A stretch of 64,000 bases of DNA from JBBIWA01 sp037439425 (GCA_037439425.1 JBBIWA010000002.1:62001-126000); one strand, 5' to 3'; positions 50,509 through 59,306 are shown, counted from the stretch's first letter. Program-made: numbers and translations. The notes: generated by a model from the sequence alone, not told the origin.

Positions 50509-51267
50509 CTATCTCAAATTACCGGTGCTCCACCTGATCGCGTTGACGATCAGGGTCTGAAACCGGGCATCGTTCCAGACTTCGGGACGATGGCCGAGCG
50601 CCGTGTAGAAGACCCGGCCTTTGCCATACTCGCGCCACCAGGCGAGCGGGAAATCCTGCGCTTTGATGCCACGTTTGTTCATGTTGGTCTTTTCGGTATC
50701 CAGACTCATCAGCACCTTCACCCGCTCTCGCGAAAAGTTTCTGAACTGATAGATCTCGTCAGCAATGCGGAACGAGGGCGGCAGATGGCGCGTCGCTGGA
50801 TGCTGGCGGTCTTCAACTTTAATCTCTACTTCTTCGTTCCACGGATGGCCATCGAAGTAACCGCCGATCAGCTCGCCGTACTCCGCCCACCGATAAAAAG
50901 TATCGGTCGCGCTGTGCACGCCCAGAAAGGCTTTGCCCGATTTGATGAAGTCAAGCAAAGCCTGCTTCTGCTCCTCCGTCAGCGGCAGCTCCCCGGTGGT
51001 GTAGAAGAAGACCGCGTCGTAGCTTTTCAGCTTATCAGCCGTGATCTCACTGGCTGCATCTTGCGAGACGGTGACCTCAAAACCATATCGCTCGCCCAGC
51101 TGTTTCATCACCCGCTCAGATTCAGGCAAGACCTCGTGCTTGAAGCCTTGTGATTGTGTCAGGTAAAGCAGTCTCGGTTTGGGCTTAGCCTTCACCTGAT
51201 CGGCCACCGTGAAGATCACTATGCCCAGCAGGGCTAGCGTGGAGATTAAAGCAAATCTGTTTCTCAT
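50509..51267 (-). CDS. ThuA-domain exported protein
   Basis: A 252-residue protein with a signal peptide (NRFALISTLALLGIVIFTVAD). The ThuA/glutamine-amidotransferase-like domain follows: LLYLTQSQGFKHEVLPESER, YDAVFFYTTGELPLTEEQKQ, and KAFLGVHSATDTFYRWAEYG. It continues through PPSFRIADEIYQFRNFSRER and WWREYGKGRVFYTALGH. Proteins of this type are common near sugar isomerases and dehydrogenases in sugar-modifying loci, but their reaction is uncertain. It lies downstream of the isomerase gene on the same strand, with a decayed Uma2 gene in between, and has a decayed duplicate at 48484-48780. Confidence 0.9.
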   Translation of the reverse strand: MRNRFALISTLALLGIVIFTVADQVKAKPKPRLLYLTQSQGFKHEVLPESERVMKQLGERYGFEVTVSQDAASEITADKLKSYDAVFFYTTGELPLTEEQKQALLDFIKSGKAFLGVHSATDTFYRWAEYGELIGGYFDGHPWNEEVEIKVEDRQHPATRHLPPSFRIADEIYQFRNFSRERVKVLMSLDTEKTNMNKRGIKAQDFPLAWWREYGKGRVFYTALGHRPEVWNDARFQTLIVNAIRWSTGNLR

Positions 51268-51600
51268 AGCTGTGTTGACCTCTGCAAAATCAAGGGAGCA
51301 AGTAGTAATTCAGCGGTCGCAACGGATGATCGTGGATCCGGGTTGATCCACAGCCGCCCCCACCAGGTCTGGGGCCGCGTGAAAATGACCGTCACGGCAT
51401 CAGCGAAGATCACGCCGCAGGTTGCTTCGCCCCATCCAGTCTCCAGGCTCCACCTCATCCAACCGAGCATAGATGCACCCGCAGGCCAATTGGTGAGGAT
51501 AGGTGAGCGACTTTGAGACGTAAAGCCCCCCTCAATGATCTCGTAGCGCTTGCCATTGTCAGGCAGCACTTCCAGATCAACTAAGGCCTAGCGTAGAGTA
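51264..51600 (-). pseudogene. Uma2-family (DUF820) nuclease-like gene, frameshifted
   Basis: The 5' part encodes VDLEVLPDNGKRYEIIEGG, the classic N-terminus of Uma2 proteins. The expected continuation LYVSKS..YPHQL appears in another reading frame (about 51505-51540 on the minus strand). A later block, SLETGWGEATCGVIFADAV, returns to the first frame and matches the G-E..GVIFAD region of the family. At least two frameshifts are therefore needed. The catalytic PD-(D/E)xK core is not intact. It lies between the ThuA and isomerase genes and seems to have been inserted there, then decayed. Confidence 0.65.
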
Positions 51601-51629
51601 GGATCCACCTTTACCTCCGGATTGAAATC

Positions 51630-52871
51630 TTACGACCGATATGCCTGCCGTCCAATCCCCTGCACCGGGATGTCCTGCGCGGCCAGCACCTCGTGCTGCA
51701 AAGCGTACATGCAAGCCGCCGCTTCATCAATCTTGCGCGTGAAGGCAATCGAGCCTTGGAGGATGGGTTTGAGCTTCTCTTTATCCTGAATCCTGGCCTT
51801 CGGATATTCGTGCTCGACGATCAGGTAGGTGTTGGCCACATCCAGATCAAGCAGTTCGCGCGCCGCCAGTTGATGATCGAGCCAATCCACAGTGCGATTT
51901 TGCAAATAAGCTAGGGGATCATGCCTGGCCGTGCCGGGCAGTTCGTGCTCAGCAAAGATGGTCTGTTTCTTCCACGCATTCAATTGGTCAGCCGGTTTCT
52001 CTGAGGGCTTGCCATCAATCCAATCGCCCCGCTCGACGGTCTGTCCGCCGTAGCCCCAGGCCGCGATGCCACGGGCATCGATCACCTGCCCCTTAACGTG
52101 GAAGCCACCGATCAGGAAGTTGTAGCCAGTGTCCTTCAGATACTGGAAGAGCGAACGCGTGTCCTGCCCCATCAGGATCGCGTGCGAGGGATCATAGTGG
52201 ATGCGGAACTGATCGCCCACACCGTGACGCTCACAGATGCGATGCAACGCAATCCAGGTGCCTGGCGTATAGGCGATGTTATTGTGCCAGTTGTCACCCA
52301 CCGTCCAGCCCGGCATCGGACATTGTTCGACGCGATAGACCAGACCTCGCGCTTTGGCTTCTTTGAGCAGCGGAACAAAGCTCTGCTCGAAGTCAATCAG
52401 GTTCTGATCCATCGAAAGCTTCTGATTGCGCCCGACAAAACCGCAGACGGCTTCGACACCGAGCAGCGCTGCTGCATCCATCACCCGCAGCATGAAGTCG
52501 TGCTTCTTCTTCCTGAGTGCCGGATCATCGTGCAGCATATTGTCGAAGTAGCCGACATCCGAAATGCCGATCTTGTATTCCTGCAACGCCGCCTGCACCC
52601 GTTTGGCGCGATCTTTATCGAACGGTTGGCGCAGATCAAGCGTGTTGGCCACTGGATCGAGCATGGCCTCAGCCGGAATATCGGCTTCAGTGGGATGCAA
52701 GGCGGCTGAAAGCTGAATGTAGTCGGCTCCCAGTTCGCGCGCAAAGGCAACCCACTCTTCAATGGCCAGATCAGGATCGGGATCGCGTTTTTCGCGCGGC
52801 GTCAGCTCCTGCAAAGCGGCAGTCAGCACGCCGATCTTCATAAACTTCGGCTCGAATGGTTTGATGGACAT
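51630..52871 (-). CDS. Sugar phosphate isomerase/epimerase-like TIM-barrel protein
   Basis: A 413-residue cytoplasmic protein of the xylose-isomerase-like TIM barrel (AP endonuclease 2 family). It begins MKIGVLTAALQELTPREKRD from residue 11 and runs through ELGADYIQLSAALHPTE and LGVEAVCGFVGRNQKLSMDQ. The likely metal ligands are in YRVEQCPMPGW (Glu) and FRIHYDPSHAILMGQDT (Asp, His), with FHVKGQVIDARGIAAWGYGG (His) and IVEHEYPKA (Glu). Such enzymes convert keto and aldo sugars or inositols. AAGGAGG lies eleven bases before the ATG. It is followed by an Uma2 remnant and the ThuA gene on the same strand, and a decayed second copy lies at 48975-49061. Confidence 0.9.
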   Translation of the reverse strand: MSIKPFEPKFMKIGVLTAALQELTPREKRDPDPDLAIEEWVAFARELGADYIQLSAALHPTEADIPAEAMLDPVANTLDLRQPFDKDRAKRVQAALQEYKIGISDVGYFDNMLHDDPALRKKKHDFMLRVMDAAALLGVEAVCGFVGRNQKLSMDQNLIDFEQSFVPLLKEAKARGLVYRVEQCPMPGWTVGDNWHNNIAYTPGTWIALHRICERHGVGDQFRIHYDPSHAILMGQDTRSLFQYLKDTGYNFLIGGFHVKGQVIDARGIAAWGYGGQTVERGDWIDGKPSEKPADQLNAWKKQTIFAEHELPGTARHDPLAYLQNRTVDWLDHQLAARELLDLDVANTYLIVEHEYPKARIQDKEKLKPILQGSIAFTRKIDEAAACMYALQHEVLAAQDIPVQGIGRQAYRS

Positions 52872-53118
52872 GGTTTCGCTTGCCTCCTTGAGAGATGATA
52901 GATCCAGCCAAGAGCGCGGGAAGGCCGGACCCGGATTGAGCAGCCTGAATGAATGACCGATCAGGGCTTGGGCGCGATCGCAGCAACACTACTGCTGTGA
53001 AGTCTGCCCAACGTGTGAAGCGGCGTCAAGCCCCAGGTGCCACCACGAAATCACGCGAAGTAGCCTGAAAATAACCGATAGTTTTTCCCACCTCTTCGTG
53101 GCAGCTAACAGTTGTGCG

Positions 53119-54573
53119 CTACAACTGCAGCGACTTGATTTCGAGAAACTCCTCAAAACCATACTTGCCTAGCTCGCGCCCGTTGCCCGATTGCTTATAG
53201 CCGCCGAAAGGAGCCATCGGGTTGAAGCTCGCGCCGTTGATGTCCACTTGCCCGGTGCGTAATCGGCGCGCGATGCGCTTGGCTCGCTCGACATCTGCTG
53301 ACCAGACGCCGCCTGAGAGACCATAGATCGTATCATTGGCGATGCGCACTGCGTCGTCTTCATCCTCATAGGGAATGATCGAAAGCACCGGCCCAAAGAT
53401 CTCTTCCTGGGCAATAGTCATCCGATTGTTCACCTGGGCAAAGACCGTTGGCCGGACGAAGTATCCCTTCTCCAACCCTTCAGGCGGCTCCACCCCTCCG
53501 GTCACCAGCACGGCTCCTTCTTCGATGCCCTTCTTGATGTAGTTGCGAACACGCTCGCGCTGCGCGGCTGAGACCAGCGGCCCAAGCTTCGCCTTGCCTT
53601 CGCGCGGATCACCAAGAGTGAAGCTTTCGGCAGTCTCTTTGGCGATCCGCACCGCTTCCTCGTGCCGGCTCCGGGGCACCAACATCCGCGTGTGCGCCGA
53701 GCAGGTTTGGCCCGAATTGAAATAGCAGTTATTCACACCACTGCGCACCGCTTTTTTGAAGGCCTCAGCATCAAGATCATCCAGAATGATATTGGCCGAC
53801 TTGCCGCCCAACTCCACTGCTACTCGCTTCACTGTTTGCGCCGCCAATTCGCTGACACGTTTGCCAGCGCGCGTCGAACCGGTAAACGAAATCATGTCCA
53901 CCTCCGGGTGGGCAGCCAGCGCTTCGCCCACCACCGGGCCATATCCGGTCACCAGATTGAACACGCCAGCGGGCAAGTCCACTTCGTGCATGATTTCTGC
54001 TAGCACGAAAGCTGTCAGCGGCGCGACCTCGCTCGGTTTGAGCACTACAGTGCATCCAGCGGCCAGAGCGGGCGCAACTTTGGCCACCACCTGATGCAGC
54101 GGATAATTCCACGGAGTGATGCAACCGACCACGCCGACCGGTTCACGCACCACGAGCGAATTGCCGATCTGCTCCTCAAATGAATATTCACCCAACAATT
54201 TGGCATAGTAGCCCATGACCGAGATCGGCAGACCGGCTTGCACTGCCTTAGCCAGCGGCAGCGGCATTCCCACCTCGCTCGCGATCAGATAGGCGATCTC
54301 ATCCTGGCGAGCGGCCAGCTTTTCGGAGATGCTCTGTAGATATTTAGCGCGTTCCTCAGGCGGCGTCATTGACCAGGACTCGAATGCTGCTTTGGCCGCA
54401 GCTACGGCTCGGTTAACGTCTTCCGGCGTGCCTTCGGGAATGCGCCCCATCACTTCCTCAGTCGTCGAGTTAATCACCTCAATCATGCCCTCGGCTGCAG
54501 GCACGACCCAAGCGCCGTTGATATAGAGTTTATCGTGCACTTTTACTTCGAGTTGTTTTGCCGATACTGACAT
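53119..54573 (-). CDS. Aldehyde dehydrogenase family protein
   Basis: A 484-residue cytoplasmic NAD(P)-dependent aldehyde dehydrogenase. The catalytic cysteine is Cys291 in NSGQTCSAHTR, with general base Glu254 in VELGGKSANIIL. The oxyanion Asn156 sits in TPWNYP and the cofactor loop is SFTGSTRAGKRVSELAA. The C-terminal segment APFGGYKQSGNGRELGKYGF is typical of the main ALDH class. The ATG at 54573 follows GGAGGA by four bases; an upstream frame lacks such a site. It stands alone on its strand with non-coding sequence on both sides, and the substrate is not evident. Confidence 0.94.
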   Translation of the reverse strand: MSVSAKQLEVKVHDKLYINGAWVVPAAEGMIEVINSTTEEVMGRIPEGTPEDVNRAVAAAKAAFESWSMTPPEERAKYLQSISEKLAARQDEIAYLIASEVGMPLPLAKAVQAGLPISVMGYYAKLLGEYSFEEQIGNSLVVREPVGVVGCITPWNYPLHQVVAKVAPALAAGCTVVLKPSEVAPLTAFVLAEIMHEVDLPAGVFNLVTGYGPVVGEALAAHPEVDMISFTGSTRAGKRVSELAAQTVKRVAVELGGKSANIILDDLDAEAFKKAVRSGVNNCYFNSGQTCSAHTRMLVPRSRHEEAVRIAKETAESFTLGDPREGKAKLGPLVSAAQRERVRNYIKKGIEEGAVLVTGGVEPPEGLEKGYFVRPTVFAQVNNRMTIAQEEIFGPVLSIIPYEDEDDAVRIANDTIYGLSGGVWSADVERAKRIARRLRTGQVDINGASFNPMAPFGGYKQSGNGRELGKYGFEEFLEIKSLQL

Positions 54574-54730
54574 TTCGTCCTCCTGCATTGATGTTGAGTT
54601 GACCAGGAGTATCCTCAAGCGCGCGCCGGCCAATTGTCAAGGCGACCAATCACTACCTGTGGTTTTCAAGGAAAAGATCTTCACCCCGAAGAGTAAGCCG
54701 CTGTAGGAAGAAAGGGAGAAAAGGCCAGGC

Positions 54731-54765
54731 AGTTATTTCGTGTTCTTCGTGATCTTCGGGGTTTA
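54731..54765. repeat. CTTCGTGATCTTCG-type dispersed repeat
   Basis: GTTATTTCGTGTTCTTCGTG with GATCTTCGGGG is the same sort of sequence as at 50071-50165, between the ALDH gene and the coiled-coil gene. Confidence 0.5.
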
Positions 54766-54795
54766 CCTGGAATCTCTAGAAGAGGGTCACCGCCT

Positions 54796-55497
54796 TTAAC
54801 GTGATGGAGCGGTGGGCTGCAGGAGTGGTTCGACTAAGCGCTCGAGTTTGTTGAGGCGTTGCTCTATCTGCCCAAAGCGATAATCAATCTGGTCGAAGCG
54901 CTGGCTGAGATTCTGCGTCAGCAGGTCCATCCGCTGGTTGAGTTGCTTTTCGACCGCTTCGATCCGCTGGTCGAGCCGCCGGATTTCGGAGGCCACAGTG
55001 TCAAAGCGTGCGTTCATGGTGCCTTCGAGCGCAGCAAAGCCTGCCTCTATCTTGTCTTCAAGCGCGCCAAAGCGCGCCTCCGTCTTGCCTTCGAGCGCGT
55101 CAAAGCGCCTGTCCACCTCTTGAAAGCGCGCCTCTGTCTTACCTTCGAGTGCATCAAAGCGCCTGTCCACCTCTTGAAAGCGCGCCTCCATCTTGCCTTC
55201 GAGCGCGTCAAAGCGCCTGTCCACCTCTTGAAAGCGCGCCTCTGTCTTACCTTCGAGCGCGTCAAAGCGCCTGTCCACCTCTTGAAAGCGCGTATTCATC
55301 TCTTGTCTGAGCCCATTGAGATGCGCGCTCATCTCTTGTCTGAGCCCATTGAGATGCGCGCTCATCTCTTGTCTGAGCGCCTCGACCAAGCGTTCGGTGC
55401 TGCGCTGATTCAGCCAGGCGGCAGCGAAGATCGAGAAGGTCAGCACCACCAGCGAGACAGCAGCAGTGAAAATGGCAATGGTGAACGGGTTACTCAT
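54796..55497 (-). CDS. Membrane-anchored coiled-coil protein with 11- and 18-residue repeats
   Basis: A 233-residue protein with an N-terminal membrane helix (FTIAIFTAAVSLVVLTFSIF). The rest is a long coiled coil. Residues near 40-65 consist of 11-residue repeats (RQEMSAHLNGL, two to three copies). Then come four to five 18-residue repeats (ARFQEVDRRFDALEGKTE) that vary little, and finally irregular helical sequence up to RLNKLERLVEPLL. The 18-residue unit is an 11 plus 7 pattern (hendecad plus heptad). The matching DNA repeats are nearly perfect, so copy number may vary between strains. The ATG at 55497 is chosen because it starts the hydrophobic helix; a short in-frame extension upstream is less likely. 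No function is known; a membrane-tethered spacer or scaffold is plausible. Confidence 0.85.
   Translation of the reverse strand: MSNPFTIAIFTAAVSLVVLTFSIFAAAWLNQRSTERLVEALRQEMSAHLNGLRQEMSAHLNGLRQEMNTRFQEVDRRFDALEGKTEARFQEVDRRFDALEGKMEARFQEVDRRFDALEGKTEARFQEVDRRFDALEGKTEARFGALEDKIEAGFAALEGTMNARFDTVASEIRRLDQRIEAVEKQLNQRMDLLTQNLSQRFDQIDYRFGQIEQRLNKLERLVEPLLQPTAPSR
55075..55290. repeat. Four tandem 54-bp units inside the coiled-coil gene
   Basis: Units start at 55075, 55129, 55183 and 55237 and differ at only a few bases. Each encodes the 18-residue repeat on the minus strand. There are no variable spacers, so this is not a CRISPR array. Confidence 0.93.
55297..55362. repeat. Two identical 33-bp units inside the coiled-coil gene
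   Basis: The units at 55297-55329 and 55330-55362 are identical and encode the 11-residue RQEMSAHLNGL repeat on the minus strand. A third, partial copy follows at 55363. Confidence 0.9.
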
Positions 55498-55771
55498 GGT
55501 GGGAAGCATCTTACCACAACACACACAGGCCGCCAATGCGAGCGAGGCCGGCAGGCGGCGAAGAAGATGGACAAGCCTGGTGGTCCTCTGCCGAGTTGAG
55601 AGGAGCCGGGCAGCACGCGCTAGTCAGGACTGACCCCAGCAAGAGCAAGCGCAGCTAGTCGCCTCCTCTCCAGCCCCCTGTTTCAGCCAAATTTTCTATC
55701 TCTCCATCCAAATTACTTGATAGCCAGACGAAGGCGCAGCACATTTCCCTACCTCCGAGCACCAAATAGTT

Positions 55772-55800
55772 TTACCGAAAAAGAAATCGTTGGTTATAAT
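55772..55800 (+). promoter_or_regulatory. Possible sigma-70-type promoter of the VWA-MoxR cluster
   Basis: TATAAT (55795-55800) is a perfect -10 consensus. TTACCG (55772-55777) lies 17 bases upstream, matching only three of six -35 bases. It is 78 bases before the start of the VWA gene. Only the -10 is convincing. Confidence 0.35.
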
Positions 55801-55877
55801 GGCAAGACCGGCGAAGAAGGCGAGCGCGTCTCGGGTGAGTCGCGAAGAGGAGTGTTAGTGAAGTGGAGCGTCAGTGA

Positions 55878-58163
55878 ATGGACCAGTTAGCACAATTCTT
55901 CCTCAAACATAAATGGTCGGTCTTTGCCAAGGGGGAGTTGAGCTTTGCGGCTCGACCGTCGCTTGCAGTCATTACCATCCTTGCTGCCCTGATCGGATTG
56001 CTGGTTTACTACCTCTATCTGCGTCCTGGGCTCAGGCTGAACTCTAAATGGCAAGCTGGGCTGATTGCGTTGCGGCTGGCGCTGCTTGTCTTCCTGATCA
56101 TCCTGCTAATGCGGCCTGTGATCGTTGTGCCTTCGATCATCCCTCAAAGCAGCGCGGTCGCTATCCTCACCGATGATTCGCTCAGTATGCAACTGGAGGA
56201 TGAAAACGGGCGGAGCCGGATTCAGGCGGCGAAAGAGCTGCTGGCCCCCCATGCCGATTTCGTGCGTGGCCTGGAGGCCAAATTCAAAACGCATCTCTAC
56301 CGCTTCTCGCTGACGACCGAAAAGATCAAAGAGGCTGACCAACTGGCTGCGACGGGCACGGCGACCGACCTGGCCGGAGCACTAGGCGAAGTGGTCAAAG
56401 ATGCGACCGGGCTGCCGCTGGCGGCCATCATCTTGCTCACCGATGGGGCAGCCAACACGCCGCGCGACTTGACGGCGCAACTGCGCGAACTGCGCGCGCG
56501 CAACATCCCGGTCTTCACCGTCGGCCTAGGCAGTCCGGAGCGCTTCAAAGACGCAGAGCTGGTACGGATCAATGCGCCGCGCCGCCTGCTCGTGGGCTCA
56601 GCGGTGATCGCTGAATTGTTGGTGCGGTTGAGTGGTTACGGGCCAAACAAGGTGACCATCGCCGTGAGCGAAGATGGTAAAGCGATCAAGACCGAGCAGT
56701 TCGAGGTCAAAGGCGGCGAAGCTCAGACCGTGAGTGTAGAATTCACTCCTGCGGCGCCGGGTGCGCACCGTTATACTTTCCAAATCACTCCGCTCGAAGG
56801 TGAGACCACGGTGGAAAACAATGCGCTGGAGGCGCTGGTCGAAATCACTGATACTCATCCGAAGGTGCTTTACATCGAAGGCGAACCGCGCTGGGAATAC
56901 GGCTTTATGCGCAAGGCGCTCACCCGCAATGAAAAGAATTTGATACTGGTTTCCATCCTGCGCTCAGCTGATGGCAAGTTCTACCGCCAGGGGATTGAAA
57001 ACCCCCAAGAGTTGGAGAGCGGATTCCCGAAGACGGAAGAAGAATTGTTCGCCTATCAAGGATTGATTCTCGGCAGTATCGAAGCGAACTTCTTCTCTTA
57101 CGACCAATTGAAAAACATCGAGCAGTTCGTCGCTCGTCGGGGAGGCGGCTTTCTGGCCATCGGCGGCTCGCGCTCCTTCGATGCTGGCCGCTACGCCAAT
57201 ACTCCTATCGCCGCTTTGCTACCTATTTACCTTGATGATCTGGCCGGTGAACCGGAGCTGCCTGAAGTCTCCAATTTCAAAGCGGTGCTGACGGCGCGTG
57301 GCCGCGCGCATCCTGTCACCCGGCTCAGCGAACAACGCGAGCTGAGCGAGAAGGCGTGGAATGAACTGCCCCCGATCACTATCCCTGAAGTGCTGGTGGA
57401 AACCAAACCCGGAGCGAGGGTGCTGGTTGAAGCTCGTAGCGTGCGCGACGGCCAGCGCACGGTGCCGCTGCTGGTCGAAGAACGCTATGGGCGCGGGCGC
57501 ACGCTGGCGCTCACGGCCAATGATACCTGGCGCTGGCGCATGGAGCTGGACTCGAAAAACACCTCGCACGAAAATTTCTGGCGGCAATTGCTGCGCTATC
57601 TGGTCAGCACCACCCCTGGTCCTATCGAGGTGAGCTCGGAACGCGATGTTTACGTTGCAGGTGATCCGGTGAAGTTGCGGGCTGAAGTGAATGATAAGAA
57701 ATTTGAACCGATCCGAGACGCACAGGTCAAGGTGCGCATCACCAAGCCCTCAGGCAGCAGCATTGAGTTGCCAATGCAATTCAACTTCGGCGAGGAGGCC
57801 AACGATTACTTGGCCGAGTTCAACCCCGATGAGATGGGACTTTATCAGATAGAATTGACAGCGCGACGCGGCGCAGCGAGTCTCGGCACTGCGGAGTCGC
57901 ATTTCCTGGTCACTAATCGAACGCGCGAGTTCCACGATGCAGCGCAAAATATCGAATTGCTCAAGCGCATCGCGGCGGAAACGGGCGGCCAGTACTATCC
58001 GCTCAGCCAAGCCCGCGACCTGCCTGAAGACATCACGTATCTCGAAGGCCGCAATTCTGAGCGCGTGAGCAAAGACCTATGGGATATGCCAATCAATTTT
58101 ATCGTCCTGATTGGACTGGTCAGCGCGGAGTGGTTGCTGCGCAAACGAGAAGGATTGGCTTGA
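55878..58163 (+). CDS. Membrane VWA-domain protein with GATase1-like domain
   Basis: A 761-residue membrane protein. Two N-terminal helices (SLAVITILAALIGLLVYYLY and WQAGLIALRLALLVFLIILL) are followed by a VWA domain with the metal-ion adhesion site D99-x-S-x-S (TDDSLSMQ). A later LLTDGAANTPRDLTAQL completes the domain. The middle part has beta-sandwich segments (for example VTIAVSEDGKAIKTEQFEVK). About residues 330-620 resemble the glutamine-amidotransferase-like domain typical of this family (VLYIEGEPRWEYGFMRKALT, FVARRGGGFLAIGGSRSF, VLVEARSVRDGQRTVPLLVE). The protein ends with a membrane helix (INFIVLIGLVSAEWLLRK). VWA proteins of this layout usually work with MoxR ATPases, one of which is encoded 5 kb downstream. 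Confidence 0.9.
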   Translation: MDQLAQFFLKHKWSVFAKGELSFAARPSLAVITILAALIGLLVYYLYLRPGLRLNSKWQAGLIALRLALLVFLIILLMRPVIVVPSIIPQSSAVAILTDDSLSMQLEDENGRSRIQAAKELLAPHADFVRGLEAKFKTHLYRFSLTTEKIKEADQLAATGTATDLAGALGEVVKDATGLPLAAIILLTDGAANTPRDLTAQLRELRARNIPVFTVGLGSPERFKDAELVRINAPRRLLVGSAVIAELLVRLSGYGPNKVTIAVSEDGKAIKTEQFEVKGGEAQTVSVEFTPAAPGAHRYTFQITPLEGETTVENNALEALVEITDTHPKVLYIEGEPRWEYGFMRKALTRNEKNLILVSILRSADGKFYRQGIENPQELESGFPKTEEELFAYQGLILGSIEANFFSYDQLKNIEQFVARRGGGFLAIGGSRSFDAGRYANTPIAALLPIYLDDLAGEPELPEVSNFKAVLTARGRAHPVTRLSEQRELSEKAWNELPPITIPEVLVETKPGARVLVEARSVRDGQRTVPLLVEERYGRGRTLALTANDTWRWRMELDSKNTSHENFWRQLLRYLVSTTPGPIEVSSERDVYVAGDPVKLRAEVNDKKFEPIRDAQVKVRITKPSGSSIELPMQFNFGEEANDYLAEFNPDEMGLYQIELTARRGAASLGTAESHFLVTNRTREFHDAAQNIELLKRIAAETGGQYYPLSQARDLPEDITYLEGRNSERVSKDLWDMPINFIVLIGLVSAEWLLRKREGLA

Positions 58164-58217
58164 TTTTGGAATCTCAGCATTCAGTAGAAGACCCACTGAC
58201 TACTGAGTCTTAACACT

Positions 58218-59306
58218 GTGGACGGAAAGATGACTTTACTGCTTGCGATCATACTCTCGGGATGTCTGGCCGGTAGCGGCGGCTGCAGCAAACAAACTTC
58301 GGCTCCGCCGTCCGCCCCGGCCTCTGCCATTTCGACCCCAGCGGCTACCAGCGACACTCCCGTTGTCCGACCGCCCAGACAAGACCTGCACCTGCCTCCT
58401 GACCTAACCAAATTTGCCCTCATCATCAGCGGTATCAGCGGCGAAGAGAGCTATGCCAAGCAATTCGCCCAATGGTCAGCAGACCTACGCCAGGCGCTGA
58501 TTGAGCGGCTGGCATTTGCCCCGGAGCACGTCAAGCTGCTCAGTGAAAATCCAGGTGAAGGAGCGGCGCGCGCCACCGCTGAAGAGGTGCGGAATGTATT
58601 CGCCGAGTGGCAGCAGATGATCAAGCCGGAGCACACGATTTTCATCTTCTTCATCGGTCACGGCAGCTTTGATGGCAAAGAGGCAAAATTCAACCTGGTC
58701 GGACCAGACCTCTCGGCCAACGACTACGCGCTGCTGTTTAAGAAACTGGCAGCACGCCGCCTGATCATCATTAACATGGCCAGCGCCAGCGGCGAATTCA
58801 TTAAATCGCTCTCCGCTCCGGGACGCATCGTCATCACCGCCACGCGCAGTGGCATGGAACAGAACGCGACGCGCTTCCCCGAATATCTCATCGCCGCGCT
58901 CACCCATCCGGAAGCCGATGCCGACAAAAACGAACGCATTTCGATTCTCGAGGCCTTCAATTATGCAACCAAACTGACTGCTGAGTGGTATGAGCGGGAA
59001 GGCCGCCTCGCCACCGAGCACGCGTTGATTGACGACAATGGGGACGGCAAGGGGCACCAGAAAGCCGAAGAAGGTGATGGCACGCTGGCCAAGACCACTT
59101 ACTTCGATTCCCTGCCCCAGCAAAGAGCGGGCGGAGATGCTCAACTGGAGCAGCTTTTTGCCGAACGCACGCGACTTGAAGGCGAAATCGAGCAACTCAA
59201 AGCGCGTAAGGAAGAGATGAAACCAGAAGAATACGAAGCAGCATTGGAGAAACTGCTGATTGAGCTGGCGAAGCTCAATCAGAGCATCAAGGCGAGGCAG
59301 AAGTAG
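58218..59306 (+). CDS. Lipoprotein with caspase/legumain-like domain lacking the catalytic Cys
   Basis: A 362-residue exported lipoprotein. The lipobox LSGC (Cys16) follows a short hydrophobic stretch, then a Ser/Ala/Pro-rich linker. The GTG at 58218 includes a basic residue in the signal; the ATG at 58230 is an alternative. From about residue 70 there is a caspase/C13-like fold: LIISGISGEESYAKQFAQWS, FIFFIGHGSFDGKEAKFNLV with His148, and LIIINMASASGEFIKSLSAP. In active members the last segment reads D-x-C-x-S-G; here Ser189 replaces the Cys, so the domain is probably not a normal cysteine protease. The C-terminal 60 residues form a coiled coil. It lies 54 bases after the VWA gene. Confidence 0.8.
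   Translation: MDGKMTLLLAIILSGCLAGSGGCSKQTSAPPSAPASAISTPAATSDTPVVRPPRQDLHLPPDLTKFALIISGISGEESYAKQFAQWSADLRQALIERLAFAPEHVKLLSENPGEGAARATAEEVRNVFAEWQQMIKPEHTIFIFFIGHGSFDGKEAKFNLVGPDLSANDYALLFKKLAARRLIIINMASASGEFIKSLSAPGRIVITATRSGMEQNATRFPEYLIAALTHPEADADKNERISILEAFNYATKLTAEWYEREGRLATEHALIDDNGDGKGHQKAEEGDGTLAKTTYFDSLPQQRAGGDAQLEQLFAERTRLEGEIEQLKARKEEMKPEEYEAALEKLLIELAKLNQSIKARQK

Noticed and set aside
55075..55362. 54-bp and 33-bp repeats could be taken for a CRISPR or satellite
   Set aside because: They are in frame inside a coiled-coil gene and encode 18- and 11-residue repeats without variable spacers.
54859..55599. Long open frame on the plus strand across the coiled-coil gene
   Set aside because: It is the mirror of the repetitive minus-strand gene; its sequence is a low-complexity artefact of the in-frame repeats, has no ribosome site, and the opposite frame has the membrane helix and coiled coil.
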